A stretch of 64,000 nucleotides of DNA, taken from contig NZ_JAAXCY010000009.1 in assembly GCF_014230465.1 (NCBI RefSeq), positions 1 to 64,000 of the forward strand, in the 5' to 3' direction. Each line of letters starts with the position of its first letter. The stretch's first letter is position 1. Below the pieces are notes generated by a model, which ran no database searches, was not told the origin of the DNA, and worked only from the letters and a program-made list of their open reading frames with translations. The stretch is from Pseudomonas cremoris. Lineage in GTDB: Bacteria > Pseudomonadota > Gammaproteobacteria > Pseudomonadales > Pseudomonadaceae. Both the position numbers and the translations under genes were made by a program. This document shows, in pieces, positions 45,427 through 53,466 of this stretch.

Positions 45427-46171
45427 AAGCGAAAGCATTGCGATCGATATCGACGACGAACAGATGAGTGGCACCTTCCTCAGCCCAAAATCCAAAGTGC
45501 CGGGGGTGTTGTTCGTGCACGGTTGGGGCGGGAGCCAGGAGCGTGACCTTGAACGCGCCAAAGGTATTGCCGGTCTGGGTTGCGTGTGCCTGACCTTCGA
45601 CCTTCGCGGGCACGCAGGCAACGGAATTCCACTGTCCCGCGTCACCCGTGAAGACAACTTGCGTGATCTGCTGGCGGCCTACGATCGGCTGTTGTCTCAC
45701 CCGGCCATCGACACCTCGGCGGTTGCGGTAGTCGGCACTAGCTACGGCGGTTATCTGGCGGCGATCCTCACTTCACTGCGCCCGGTGCGCTGGCTCGCGC
45801 TGCGGGTGCCAGCGCTGTACCGCGACCAGGAATGGCTCAAGCCCAAGCGCGATCTGGATAAGGTCGACTTGATGGAATACCGCAGCACCCTGGTTCACGC
45901 CGAGACCAACCGCGCACTGCATGCGTGTGCGAAATTCACCGGGGATGTATTGATCGTTGAATCGGAAACCGACGATCACGTGCCACACGCCACCATCATG
46001 AGCTACCGCGCCGCGTGTCAGCAGACGCATTCGCTGACTCACCGCATCATCGATGGTGCTGACCATTCATTGAGCGACCCCGTTTCACAGCAGGCCTATA
46101 CCTCAATCCTTGTGGATTGGATTACCGAGATGGTGGTGGGTGAACGGTTGAGCATCATTCAGTCCCAATAA
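45416..46171 (+). CDS. Alpha/beta hydrolase
   Basis: A 251-aa cytoplasmic serine hydrolase. The oxyanion region HGWGGS (about 35-40), the nucleophile elbow GTSYGG, an acid around ESETDDHV and the His in DGADHSLSD form the expected triad. The family includes dipeptidyl peptidase-like and acyl hydrolases; the substrate is unknown. It starts inside the end of the DUF3182-like gene, which indicates translational coupling. A REP pair follows its stop. Confidence 0.85.
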   Translation: MTARSESIAIDIDDEQMSGTFLSPKSKVPGVLFVHGWGGSQERDLERAKGIAGLGCVCLTFDLRGHAGNGIPLSRVTREDNLRDLLAAYDRLLSHPAIDTSAVAVVGTSYGGYLAAILTSLRPVRWLALRVPALYRDQEWLKPKRDLDKVDLMEYRSTLVHAETNRALHACAKFTGDVLIVESETDDHVPHATIMSYRAACQQTHSLTHRIIDGADHSLSDPVSQQAYTSILVDWITEMVVGERLSIIQSQ

Positions 46172-46192
46172 TCTGGGTGCCCTTTAAGCCGT

Positions 46193-46260
46193 CTTCGCGA
46201 GCAAGCCCGCTCCCACATTTGAAATGCATTCCAAATGTGGGAGCGGGCTTGCTCGCGAAG
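46193..46260. repeat. REP pair (REPIN-like inverted repeat), arms pointing inward
   Basis: Two perfect 29-nt arms (46193-46221 and 46232-46260) around a 10-nt loop. The arms contain the Pseudomonas REP core GTGGGAGCGGGCTTG and the end GCTCGCGAAG. It lies between the convergent hydrolase gene and ybhN. It can form a very stable hairpin and may stabilise 3' ends or stop transcription. Confidence 0.92.
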
Positions 46261-46283
46261 GCGCTTAACCAGTCAACACAGCC

Positions 46284-47231
46284 TTAAGCCGGTGCCTTCT
46301 TAACCCGCAACGCCTTGGCTTTCGCCTCCACTGCGAGGTACATCACCAGCGCAATCAGCAGCGGCAAAATAAAGTAGATCGCTCGATAGGCAATCAACCC
46401 CGCCAGTAAGCTGCCGCGCGATGCCTCATGCTGCAACAGTCCAATAAACACGGCTTCAAGCACCCCAAGCCCGGCAGGGATATGAGTGACCACCCCGGCA
46501 ATCGCGCTGATCAACAGCACCCCCAGCACCAGCGGATAGTCCAGCTTGGCCGGCAGCAGGGTGAAGATCACCGCGGCCATCAGCGACCAGTTCAATGCGC
46601 CCAGCGCCAACTGCAAACACGCCATGCGCAACGACGGCAAGTTGATCTCGATGCCGCGAATCGACCAGGCGCGTTTTTTCGAAAATTGGCAGGCGGCCAG
46701 GTAACCCAGGCTAACCATCACCAGCAACGCGCCGATGCCCTGCAAGGCGCTGCTGCTGACTTTCCAGCCCGGCGGCATCGTCACCAGGCCGCTGCTGAAA
46801 ATCACCCCCGCCAATGCCATGTAGCCGAACCAATTGGTGGCCAGGCTCAGGCCGAGGATCTTGGCGATATTGCCGGTGCTTACCCCCAGCCGTGAGTACA
46901 ACCGATAGCGCATGGCGATGCCGCCCACCCACGCACTCAGGTTGAGGTTGAACGCATAACTGATGATCCCCACCGGCAGGATCTGCTTCCATCCCAGGTC
47001 CTGGCGGATGTAGGTGCGGCCGATCAAATCGAAGCTGGCGTAGACAAGAAAACTGCACAACGTCACTGCGCCCGCGATCAGCAACGTGCGCACTTTGAAA
47101 TCGCCAAGCGTCTGCACCACCTCACTCCAGTCGATACGCCGGGCGAGCAGAGTGAACAGTACGATCAACGCCAGGAAGAACACGATGGTCAGCGGTTTCT
47201 TCCAACGCTGGAAGCGGGTTTCAGAGGTCAT
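46284..47231 (-). CDS. ybhN: YbhN-like (UPF0104) inner-membrane protein
   Basis: A 315-aa protein with about eight hydrophobic segments, of the family that includes the flippase part of lysyl-phosphatidylglycerol synthases. It lies in the same order as the E. coli ybhP-clsB-ybhN genes, downstream of a cardiolipin synthase-like gene. A lipid-related membrane role is inferred; the exact activity is not known. Its start overlaps the clsB-like gene by 11 nt. Confidence 0.82.
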   Translation of the reverse strand: MTSETRFQRWKKPLTIVFFLALIVLFTLLARRIDWSEVVQTLGDFKVRTLLIAGAVTLCSFLVYASFDLIGRTYIRQDLGWKQILPVGIISYAFNLNLSAWVGGIAMRYRLYSRLGVSTGNIAKILGLSLATNWFGYMALAGVIFSSGLVTMPPGWKVSSSALQGIGALLVMVSLGYLAACQFSKKRAWSIRGIEINLPSLRMACLQLALGALNWSLMAAVIFTLLPAKLDYPLVLGVLLISAIAGVVTHIPAGLGVLEAVFIGLLQHEASRGSLLAGLIAYRAIYFILPLLIALVMYLAVEAKAKALRVKKAPA

Positions 47232-48483
47232 GGGCCTGGCTCTCGAAAGGCTTCAAGCGCGGCTTGTGGGCGGGCAGCCAACCGGTCAGCGCAGGGAAAT
47301 GGCGCATCACATGAAACACCAGGAAACCCACGGTCAGTCGCCACAGCCACAAGCGCGGCGTGCGGTTTTCCGGCATGGTCTGGCAGTGGGTGTTGGCGAG
47401 GATGTCCAGGCGCTCGTAGAGCTGCTGGTTGAACGCCCGGTCGCGAATCAACACATTGGCTTCCAGGTTCAACGACAGGCTCAAAGGGTCCAGGTTACTC
47501 GACCCCACGGTGCTCCACTCGTCGTCCACCAGGGCGACCTTGCCGTGCAGCGGGCGCTGGCAATATTCGTGGATCACCACGCCGTCCTTGAGCAGATAGT
47601 CATACAGCATGCGCGCCGCAAGCTTGGCCAGCAGCACGTCCGGTTGACCTTGCATGATCAGTTGCACGTGTACCCCACGGCGCGCGGCGTTGCGAATTTC
47701 CCGCAGCAGTCGGTAGCCGGGGAAGAAGTAGGCGTTGGCGATCACCACGCGTTTTTGCGCTTTGCTCAGCGCGTGGATATACGCCTCTTCGATGTCATCG
47801 CGGTGCTGCACGTTGTCGCGGTAGATCAGTCGCACGAGGCCATCGGCGTTGTCGGTCGACCACAATGGCGGGCGCTGCTGGCGTCGTCGCCAACCACGCC
47901 GCGTGCGCACCTGGCGACCGCTTTGCGCCAAGGCGAAATGGTGCAGGTCGGCCACCGCCGGGCCCGTCACCTGTACCGCATAATCCTGTTTGGCTTCGGG
48001 GCCGAAATCCCCGAGGTGATCGGCAGAAAAATTGATCCCGCCGATAAACGCCACCGTGGCATCCACCACCACAATCTTGCGGTGCAGGCGGCGAAACCAG
48101 TTGGTACGAACCCCCAGGGTCTTGGATGCCGGATCAAACATCTGCACCGTGACCCCCGCCTGCGCCAGCTCGCCGAGAAACGAGGGGCTCAGCTCTCCGC
48201 ACCCAAAACCATCCAGGCTGACGACCACGTTCACGCCACGTTGTGCGGCCTCGATCAAAATGCGCTGCAGTGCGTGCCCAACCTTGTCTTCGAAGAGGAT
48301 AAAGGTCTCCAGCAGAATCTCGCGCTGTGCCACGCGCAGCGCATCGAACACACGCGGGAAATACGCTTCGCCATTCTCCAGCAACTCGATCTGGTTTCCG
48401 CTCTGCCAGCCGTAATCCAGGTCACGGGCCTTGGCGTCATCCGGTGGCTGGTCGGTGGCGATGTGCTCTACGGCGATGTTCAT
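47221..48483 (-). CDS. clsB: Cardiolipin synthase B-like phospholipase D family protein
   Basis: The protein probably joins phosphatidylglycerol with another phospholipid to make cardiolipin at the inner membrane. It has 420 aa from the ATG at 48483 (MNIAVEHIATDQ). Two HKD motifs are present (LHRKIVVVDATVAFIGG and LHGKVALVDDEWSTVGSSN). A hydrophobic patch near the C terminus (LWRLTVGFLVFHVM) may aid membrane contact. It overlaps the upstream nuclease-like gene by 4 nt (ATGA) and ybhN by 11 nt, so the three form a tight operon. Confidence 0.86.
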   Translation of the reverse strand: MNIAVEHIATDQPPDDAKARDLDYGWQSGNQIELLENGEAYFPRVFDALRVAQREILLETFILFEDKVGHALQRILIEAAQRGVNVVVSLDGFGCGELSPSFLGELAQAGVTVQMFDPASKTLGVRTNWFRRLHRKIVVVDATVAFIGGINFSADHLGDFGPEAKQDYAVQVTGPAVADLHHFALAQSGRQVRTRRGWRRRQQRPPLWSTDNADGLVRLIYRDNVQHRDDIEEAYIHALSKAQKRVVIANAYFFPGYRLLREIRNAARRGVHVQLIMQGQPDVLLAKLAARMLYDYLLKDGVVIHEYCQRPLHGKVALVDDEWSTVGSSNLDPLSLSLNLEANVLIRDRAFNQQLYERLDILANTHCQTMPENRTPRLWLWRLTVGFLVFHVMRHFPALTGWLPAHKPRLKPFESQAHDL

Positions 48484-49259
48484 AGCTCGACCTCCACTGA
48501 CAGCGGCACATGATCCGAGAGGTGGGACCACGGCCGAGTAGTCAGCACGCGTGGGTTGTGCACCTTCAGGTTGCGCACATAAATGCGGTCCAGCGGCAGC
48601 AACGGCAACCGCGCGGGGAAGGTTCGCGCGGGTTTGCCAGCGGTTTCGACGAACACTTCCCTGAGACCGCTTTGACTCAGGTCGGCGCGTTGGCGCCAGT
48701 CGTTGAAATCGCCGGCGACCACCAAGGGCGCATCGGCCGGAATCTCGCGGATACGCTGTTCAAGCAAGCGCAATTGCTGTTGGCGGTGCACCTCGCGCAA
48801 ACCCAGGTGAATGCAGATGGCATGCACTTCCTGCCCGCTGCCCGGCAGGCGCAGTACGCAATGCAGCAGGCCACGGCTTTCGTGACCGCTTTGGGAGATG
48901 TCGAGATTGTCGTAGCGTACGATCTGGAATTTCGACAGCAACGCGTTGCCGTGGTCGCCGTGGGGATAGACCGCGTTACGCCCATAGGCGAACTGCGGCC
49001 AGATGCTGTCGGCGAGAAATTCGTACTGCGGCATGTTCGGCCAGTCGCTGTAGCGCTGGGGATGGCGCTCATGGGTGCCGTGGATTTCCTGCAAAAACAC
49101 CATGTCGGCGCCCACACTGCGCACCGCTTCACGCAGCTCGGGCAGGATGAAACGCCGATTCAGGGCGGTGAAACCCTTGTGGATATTGACCGTCAGCACC
49201 GTGAAGCGAGTGATGGCGACGCTGGGGGCGATGGGCACCCAGTCGGGAATCGCAGCCAT
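48480..49259 (-). CDS. ybhP: Endonuclease/exonuclease/phosphatase-family protein (YbhP-like)
   Basis: A 259-aa metal-dependent phosphoesterase of the EEP fold. Motifs NIHKG, FLQEIHG, VVAGDFNDW and HLSDHVPL give the catalytic Asn, Glu, Asp, Asn and His residues. The ATG at 49259 is chosen because AAGGAG lies just upstream; an in-frame TTG at 49274 precedes that site. It is the first gene of the ybhP-clsB-ybhN operon, so a phospholipid head-group or phosphodiester substrate is possible, but this is inference. Confidence 0.85.
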   Translation of the reverse strand: MAAIPDWVPIAPSVAITRFTVLTVNIHKGFTALNRRFILPELREAVRSVGADMVFLQEIHGTHERHPQRYSDWPNMPQYEFLADSIWPQFAYGRNAVYPHGDHGNALLSKFQIVRYDNLDISQSGHESRGLLHCVLRLPGSGQEVHAICIHLGLREVHRQQQLRLLEQRIREIPADAPLVVAGDFNDWRQRADLSQSGLREVFVETAGKPARTFPARLPLLPLDRIYVRNLKVHNPRVLTTRPWSHLSDHVPLSVEVEL

Positions 49260-49487
49260 GGTGACTCCTTTCAAGAGGGTGGGGGATGACCCCCGTTTAT
49301 GGCTGACTGTGATTTTTGACGGAAAGTTTCCAGCGTCCTACAGACGGTTCTCGGGTCCGAGAGCGCCGGCTAAAGGCAATAAAGAGTTACAAGTGGTATT
49401 GAAATGACATCACTGACGTGATCCAATTCCGCGCGATCTGTTCTCAATCAAATGATTTTTCAGGGCCTGTTCATGGATGATGCCGCT

Positions 49488-49504
49488 GACACTTTTCTTG
49501 TGTC
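49488..49504. promoter_or_regulatory. Inverted repeat upstream of the OmpA-like operon
   Basis: GACAC-N7-GTGTC about 45 nt before the lipoprotein gene, with TATAAA at 49529-49534 as a possible -10. It could be a regulator site. The rest of the 290-bp divergent region contains a GGGGG-ATGA-CCCCC hairpin (49281-49294) and nothing else I can name. Confidence 0.3.
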
Positions 49505-49549
49505 GGCAGTGGGGTCGGCGGCTCTTTTATAAAGGCCGGAACCCACCAC

Positions 49550-50992
49550 GTGAATACTTCCCTTACCCGAAAAATCAGCCTGCTTGCCGGCGCAATCGCC
49601 CTGAGTGGCTGCGCGACGCTTAACGATGCGGGCAAAAACTACGGAACCGCCATTGGCTGTGCCGGTGGCGCCATTCTGGGCGCTGGCTTGACGTATGCCA
49701 TCACCGGCGATGCCAAAAAGGCCGTCGTCGGTGGCGGTGTGGGCGCCGCCGCGGGGTGTGTGGCCGGCAACTTGTGGCAGAACCGCTTGCAGGAACTGGA
49801 GCGTGTGGCCAAGGAAGAGAACCTGAATATTCAGGTGCAAACCTTGCAAAGCCAGGAAGTGGCCACCGGTAATGCACGTGCGCCGGCACCGACTGACGCG
49901 GGCATCGTCGCGCAAGTTCAGGACGAAGGCATGTTCGCCACCGGCAGCGCGCAATTGAGCGCCGATGGCCAGCGCCAAGTGCGCAAGCTGGCGGCCGCCT
50001 TTGCACCCAAGCCGGGGCAGAATTCCCAGGCCGCGATCCTAGTGGTGGGACACACCGACGCCACCGGCAGCGCGGCCACCAACCAGCGTCTGTCCGAACA
50101 ACGTGCCCGTGCCGTGGCATCGATCCTGGCCGAGCAGGGCGTTGCCCCGCAGCGCATGTTCTTTCAAGGCGCGGGGGCTTCGCGTCCGATCGCCGATAAC
50201 AGCGACACCCAGCAGCGGGGCAAGAACCGTCGGGTGGAAATCGTCGAGGTGACCGACCGCACTATGCTGGTCAAGCGCGTCAATGCCGAACAGAACAACA
50301 CCAAGTACCTGGCACACGGCACCTCGACCGAGCCTGCGCGTACCGGGACCAGCACTGCCAAGAGCAAACCTGCCACTGCGGCCAAGCCTGGCGTCGAGAG
50401 CAAGCCTGCCGACCCAGGCACCGCCCTGGTGGATTTCGGCGGCCAGCCGGCCAGCGACACCCGCTGGACGATGGGCCAAGCCATTGCGCCGAAAAAGGCC
50501 GGGTTTGCCCTGGTCTCCAGTGCACAAGCCAGCGACTTGCCGTCCAGCAGTTGTGAAGCGGACCGTCCGCGTGAAAGCGGCAAGGTGTTCAACCTCGCCA
50601 GCGGCCAGGCGCTCGATACCCAAACCACCACCGAATACTTGCCGGGCTACAACAACCGCGTGTGGGCCAACCTGGTCAATGGCCATCTGGTGACGTTGTC
50701 TCCGGTCTCGATCCTGCGCGACGGCGCGAGCGTCGACCGCCAACCCTTCATCGAAGTGGTCAAGGGCTACGACCAGGGCAATCGCAAGTCGATCAAAAGC
50801 AAAGCCGTGGCCAACACCTATGAAGGTGAGGACTTGGTGCTGTATCGGGTCTTCACCCAAGACCCCAAGGCGCCGGTGTCGTGCATCGACGTCGTGTTCA
50901 GCAAGAAAAATTCCGAAGCCACGGACGGTGCGTTGTTCTACTCCCGTACTCGTGAAGCTTTCACCACCCGTTTCGTGCCGATTCGCGCGTAA
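49550..50992 (+). CDS. OmpA-family lipoprotein with glycine-zipper segment
   Basis: A 480-aa predicted outer-membrane lipoprotein. The signal peptide ends in the lipobox LSGC (Cys21). A glycine-rich segment (about 36-74, GCAGGAILGAGLTYAITG and a second half GGGVGAAAGCVAG) may insert in the membrane. An OmpA-C peptidoglycan-binding domain follows (about 125-235, with GHTDATGSAATNQRLSEQRA, Asp170 and Arg185). Residues 290-480 are a separate domain that I do not recognise. It starts with GTG. The next two genes follow at 18 and 0 nt, so they form an operon. A scaffold linking the outer membrane to the wall is inferred. Confidence 0.78.
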   Translation: MNTSLTRKISLLAGAIALSGCATLNDAGKNYGTAIGCAGGAILGAGLTYAITGDAKKAVVGGGVGAAAGCVAGNLWQNRLQELERVAKEENLNIQVQTLQSQEVATGNARAPAPTDAGIVAQVQDEGMFATGSAQLSADGQRQVRKLAAAFAPKPGQNSQAAILVVGHTDATGSAATNQRLSEQRARAVASILAEQGVAPQRMFFQGAGASRPIADNSDTQQRGKNRRVEIVEVTDRTMLVKRVNAEQNNTKYLAHGTSTEPARTGTSTAKSKPATAAKPGVESKPADPGTALVDFGGQPASDTRWTMGQAIAPKKAGFALVSSAQASDLPSSSCEADRPRESGKVFNLASGQALDTQTTTEYLPGYNNRVWANLVNGHLVTLSPVSILRDGASVDRQPFIEVVKGYDQGNRKSIKSKAVANTYEGEDLVLYRVFTQDPKAPVSCIDVVFSKKNSEATDGALFYSRTREAFTTRFVPIRA

Positions 50993-51010
50993 GACTCAAG
51001 GAAATACACC

Positions 51011-52576
51011 ATGGAAGAGTTCAGCTTCAATGCGCTGACGGCCCTGCTCTGGGCCAACAAGTTGATCACCGGGCTGGTGATTTCCACGCTGCTGGCGGCC
51101 ATCCTGATCCAGGCGTACTGGGACAAAGTGGGCTACTTCGTGATGCGCGTGTGGCACGGTGTGCCGCTGATCGGCAAGGTGGCGCGTCTGTCCAAGCAAA
51201 GCCTGATGCTTGATTCCCACGGCTGGCCGAAATCGGAAAGCGAGCTGTGCGACGCGTACTACTCGCGCTATGAAAAGATCGGCGCGAAAGACGTCGATTT
51301 CTTTAACAAAAGTGAATCCTACCTGCGCACCATCGGTGAGCGCGGCCGTCGCGAACGGCCGTTCTGGGTGTTTGCGCTGATCTTCATGTTGATCATGTTC
51401 GAGGCCGTGGGTTTTGCCTACGTGCTGGTGCCGTTCATCAACCAGAACCTGTCGGCCAATGACCAAAGCTGGATGGGGTGGTTGTTCGCCTTCCTGCTGG
51501 CTGTTGCCTCGGCGATCCTGGCCGAAGTGACTGGCCGCGCCGTGCATAAAAACGCCCTGATCAGCAAGGCGCGCCACTGGTGGGAAAACGATCCGGAAGC
51601 AGATCGCCCGTCCCAGCTCAAGGAACTGCCGGGCATTGGCATCAAAGACACCGACAGCGACAAGGACGGCAAGGATTACAGCCGCATCCTGGCGCGCATC
51701 AACACCAACCACACGGTGACGCCGAGCCGTGGCTGGATGATCACCACCGGTATCTGGATTGCGATCATTGCGATCGCCGCGTTCGGCATCCGCACCATGC
51801 AGCTCAAGAGCATCGAGACCGAAATGGTCGGCAGTCCGCATGCGTTTGCCCAGCAGAACTACGAGTCTGCCAGCCCGTTTGAATTGCCGGCCGATTCGGC
51901 GGCGATCAACGATCAAGCCGACAAACAAACCCTGACAGACAAGATGGACGCGATTCGCAAAGCGTCGCTGATTACCTTCATCGTCCTGTCGGTGATCTAT
52001 ATCGCGATTCAGATCACCAGCATCTGGCTGGCGTCGATCTTCGGTTTTGCCGGTGTGGAATCCAAGACGGCCTGGGAGCACACCCACAAGTTCTCCAGCG
52101 GCGAGGCCCTGGAAAACTGGATGCAGAGCCAGCGCGTGGAAATTGCTTCGCATGCCGATCACAAACTGAGCAAGTTGCAGCTCAAACTGGCCGGTCGCTC
52201 GACCACCAATGCCCAGCAGCAGGCGGCGTTGACCAGTGCGCACAATCGCAACTTCGAAACGTACCTGGAGCGCAAGCAGTCGATGCCGGGTACTCCGAAA
52301 GCGGCGGCCAAACCCGTCACTGCACCGGCTGCTCCAATTGCATCGGCGGCTCCGGTTGTGGCTGAGGTGGTTGCCCCTGTCGTCGCGCCGGTTGAAGCCC
52401 CCGCACCTGCCGCTGCGCCTGCCAACCTCGACGCCCTGCGCAGCAAGGACCTCACGGCCTTCAGCGAAGAGCAGTTGGCGACCATCAGCCGCGCCAAGGG
52501 CCACGCACTGGAAGACGTGCTGGCGCTGCGGGCTGAACAGCAGTTGCTCAAAGACTTCGACGCGACAGGTGCCTGA
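51011..52576 (+). CDS. Five-helix inner-membrane protein of unknown function
   Basis: A 521-aa protein that I do not recognise. Hydrophobic segments lie at about 10-36, 118-141, 155-173, 242-261 and 319-343. Between them are charged loops (including SDKDGKD near 215-222). The C terminus has an Ala/Pro/Val-rich linker (about 430-472) and a small helical end domain (about 472-516, with DLTAFSEEQLATI). The linker and end domain suggest a tether to a partner. It lies between the OmpA-like lipoprotein gene and the vWA-like gene, whose ATG directly follows its stop. Confidence 0.65.
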   Translation: MEEFSFNALTALLWANKLITGLVISTLLAAILIQAYWDKVGYFVMRVWHGVPLIGKVARLSKQSLMLDSHGWPKSESELCDAYYSRYEKIGAKDVDFFNKSESYLRTIGERGRRERPFWVFALIFMLIMFEAVGFAYVLVPFINQNLSANDQSWMGWLFAFLLAVASAILAEVTGRAVHKNALISKARHWWENDPEADRPSQLKELPGIGIKDTDSDKDGKDYSRILARINTNHTVTPSRGWMITTGIWIAIIAIAAFGIRTMQLKSIETEMVGSPHAFAQQNYESASPFELPADSAAINDQADKQTLTDKMDAIRKASLITFIVLSVIYIAIQITSIWLASIFGFAGVESKTAWEHTHKFSSGEALENWMQSQRVEIASHADHKLSKLQLKLAGRSTTNAQQQAALTSAHNRNFETYLERKQSMPGTPKAAAKPVTAPAAPIASAAPVVAEVVAPVVAPVEAPAPAAAPANLDALRSKDLTAFSEEQLATISRAKGHALEDVLALRAEQQLLKDFDATGA

Positions 52577-53407
52577 ATGAATATCCCGCGGCTTTTCTGC
52601 GCTTTGCTGTTGACGCCGTTGTTGGCGGTGGCCGGTGAGCGCAACGACATCCCGGACTGCTACGCGTACGCCAAGGTCGGTGAGTATCGTCCGGCGCACA
52701 GTGGCAGAGAGCTGACGGTGATCATCGACCAGACGATCCCGATGCCCGAGGTGATCCAGAAAGCCACCTGGGCCCAGGTGCAGCGCTTCGTACAGCCGGG
52801 CGACAAGGTGCGGCTGTACAGTTTCTCGGCATTTGTACCCGGGCAGTTCATGCAACTGCGCTTCGCCGGTGAGCTCAATCAGGGCATCGATGACAAGGTA
52901 CGCAATAACGTAGGCATGCAGTCACTGCGTACTTTCGATACGTGCCTGACCGAGCAGCGCAGTTTCTTCAACAAGACCTTGGGCAAGGTGTTCGTGACCA
53001 CGTTGCGCGAAGCCTCCGAGGACATCGCCCGTAGCGAGATCTTTCATTCGCTGCGTGAGATCGGCAACGACCTGGGCCAGCAACCGGCGCAGGAACGGGT
53101 GGTGTTGTTGGTGTCCGACATGCTCGAAAACAGTGATTTCGGCAGTTTCTACGCCAACCACCGGATTCGTGACCTGCAGCCGGCCGCTGAACTCAAACGA
53201 GTCGCAGACAAGGGCTTGTTCGCCGATCTGCAAGGCGCGCGGGTGTATGTTGTAGGGGCTGCGCTGGTGACCAAGGACATCAAGCAGGCCTATCGCTCGG
53301 GCAAGACTATCCAGGCGTTGGAAGACTTCTGGAAAGGCTGGTTCGCCGGTTCCAACGCGCAGTTGGTGGCGTTTGGTGCGCCGAGCCTGAATGTCGACCT
53401 GAAGTGA
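52577..53407 (+). CDS. Secreted von Willebrand factor A-like protein with degenerate MIDAS
   Basis: A 276-aa protein with a signal peptide (cleavage probably near residue 20, AVAGE), so it is periplasmic. The pattern ELTVIIDQTIP (Asp51, Thr53), followed by GDKVRLYSFS and ERVVLLVSDMLENSD (Asp181), resembles a vWA fold. The metal site lacks the standard DxSxS. Its ATG directly follows the stop of the membrane-protein gene. A role as a binding or chaperone partner in one envelope complex is inferred; the fold call is tentative. Confidence 0.55.
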   Translation: MNIPRLFCALLLTPLLAVAGERNDIPDCYAYAKVGEYRPAHSGRELTVIIDQTIPMPEVIQKATWAQVQRFVQPGDKVRLYSFSAFVPGQFMQLRFAGELNQGIDDKVRNNVGMQSLRTFDTCLTEQRSFFNKTLGKVFVTTLREASEDIARSEIFHSLREIGNDLGQQPAQERVVLLVSDMLENSDFGSFYANHRIRDLQPAAELKRVADKGLFADLQGARVYVVGAALVTKDIKQAYRSGKTIQALEDFWKGWFAGSNAQLVAFGAPSLNVDLK

Positions 53408-53466
53408 ACGATCGCAGTTAAAACCCGTCAGTTCCTTACAGACCCTTCTGTAAGGAGCCCGGTGTT

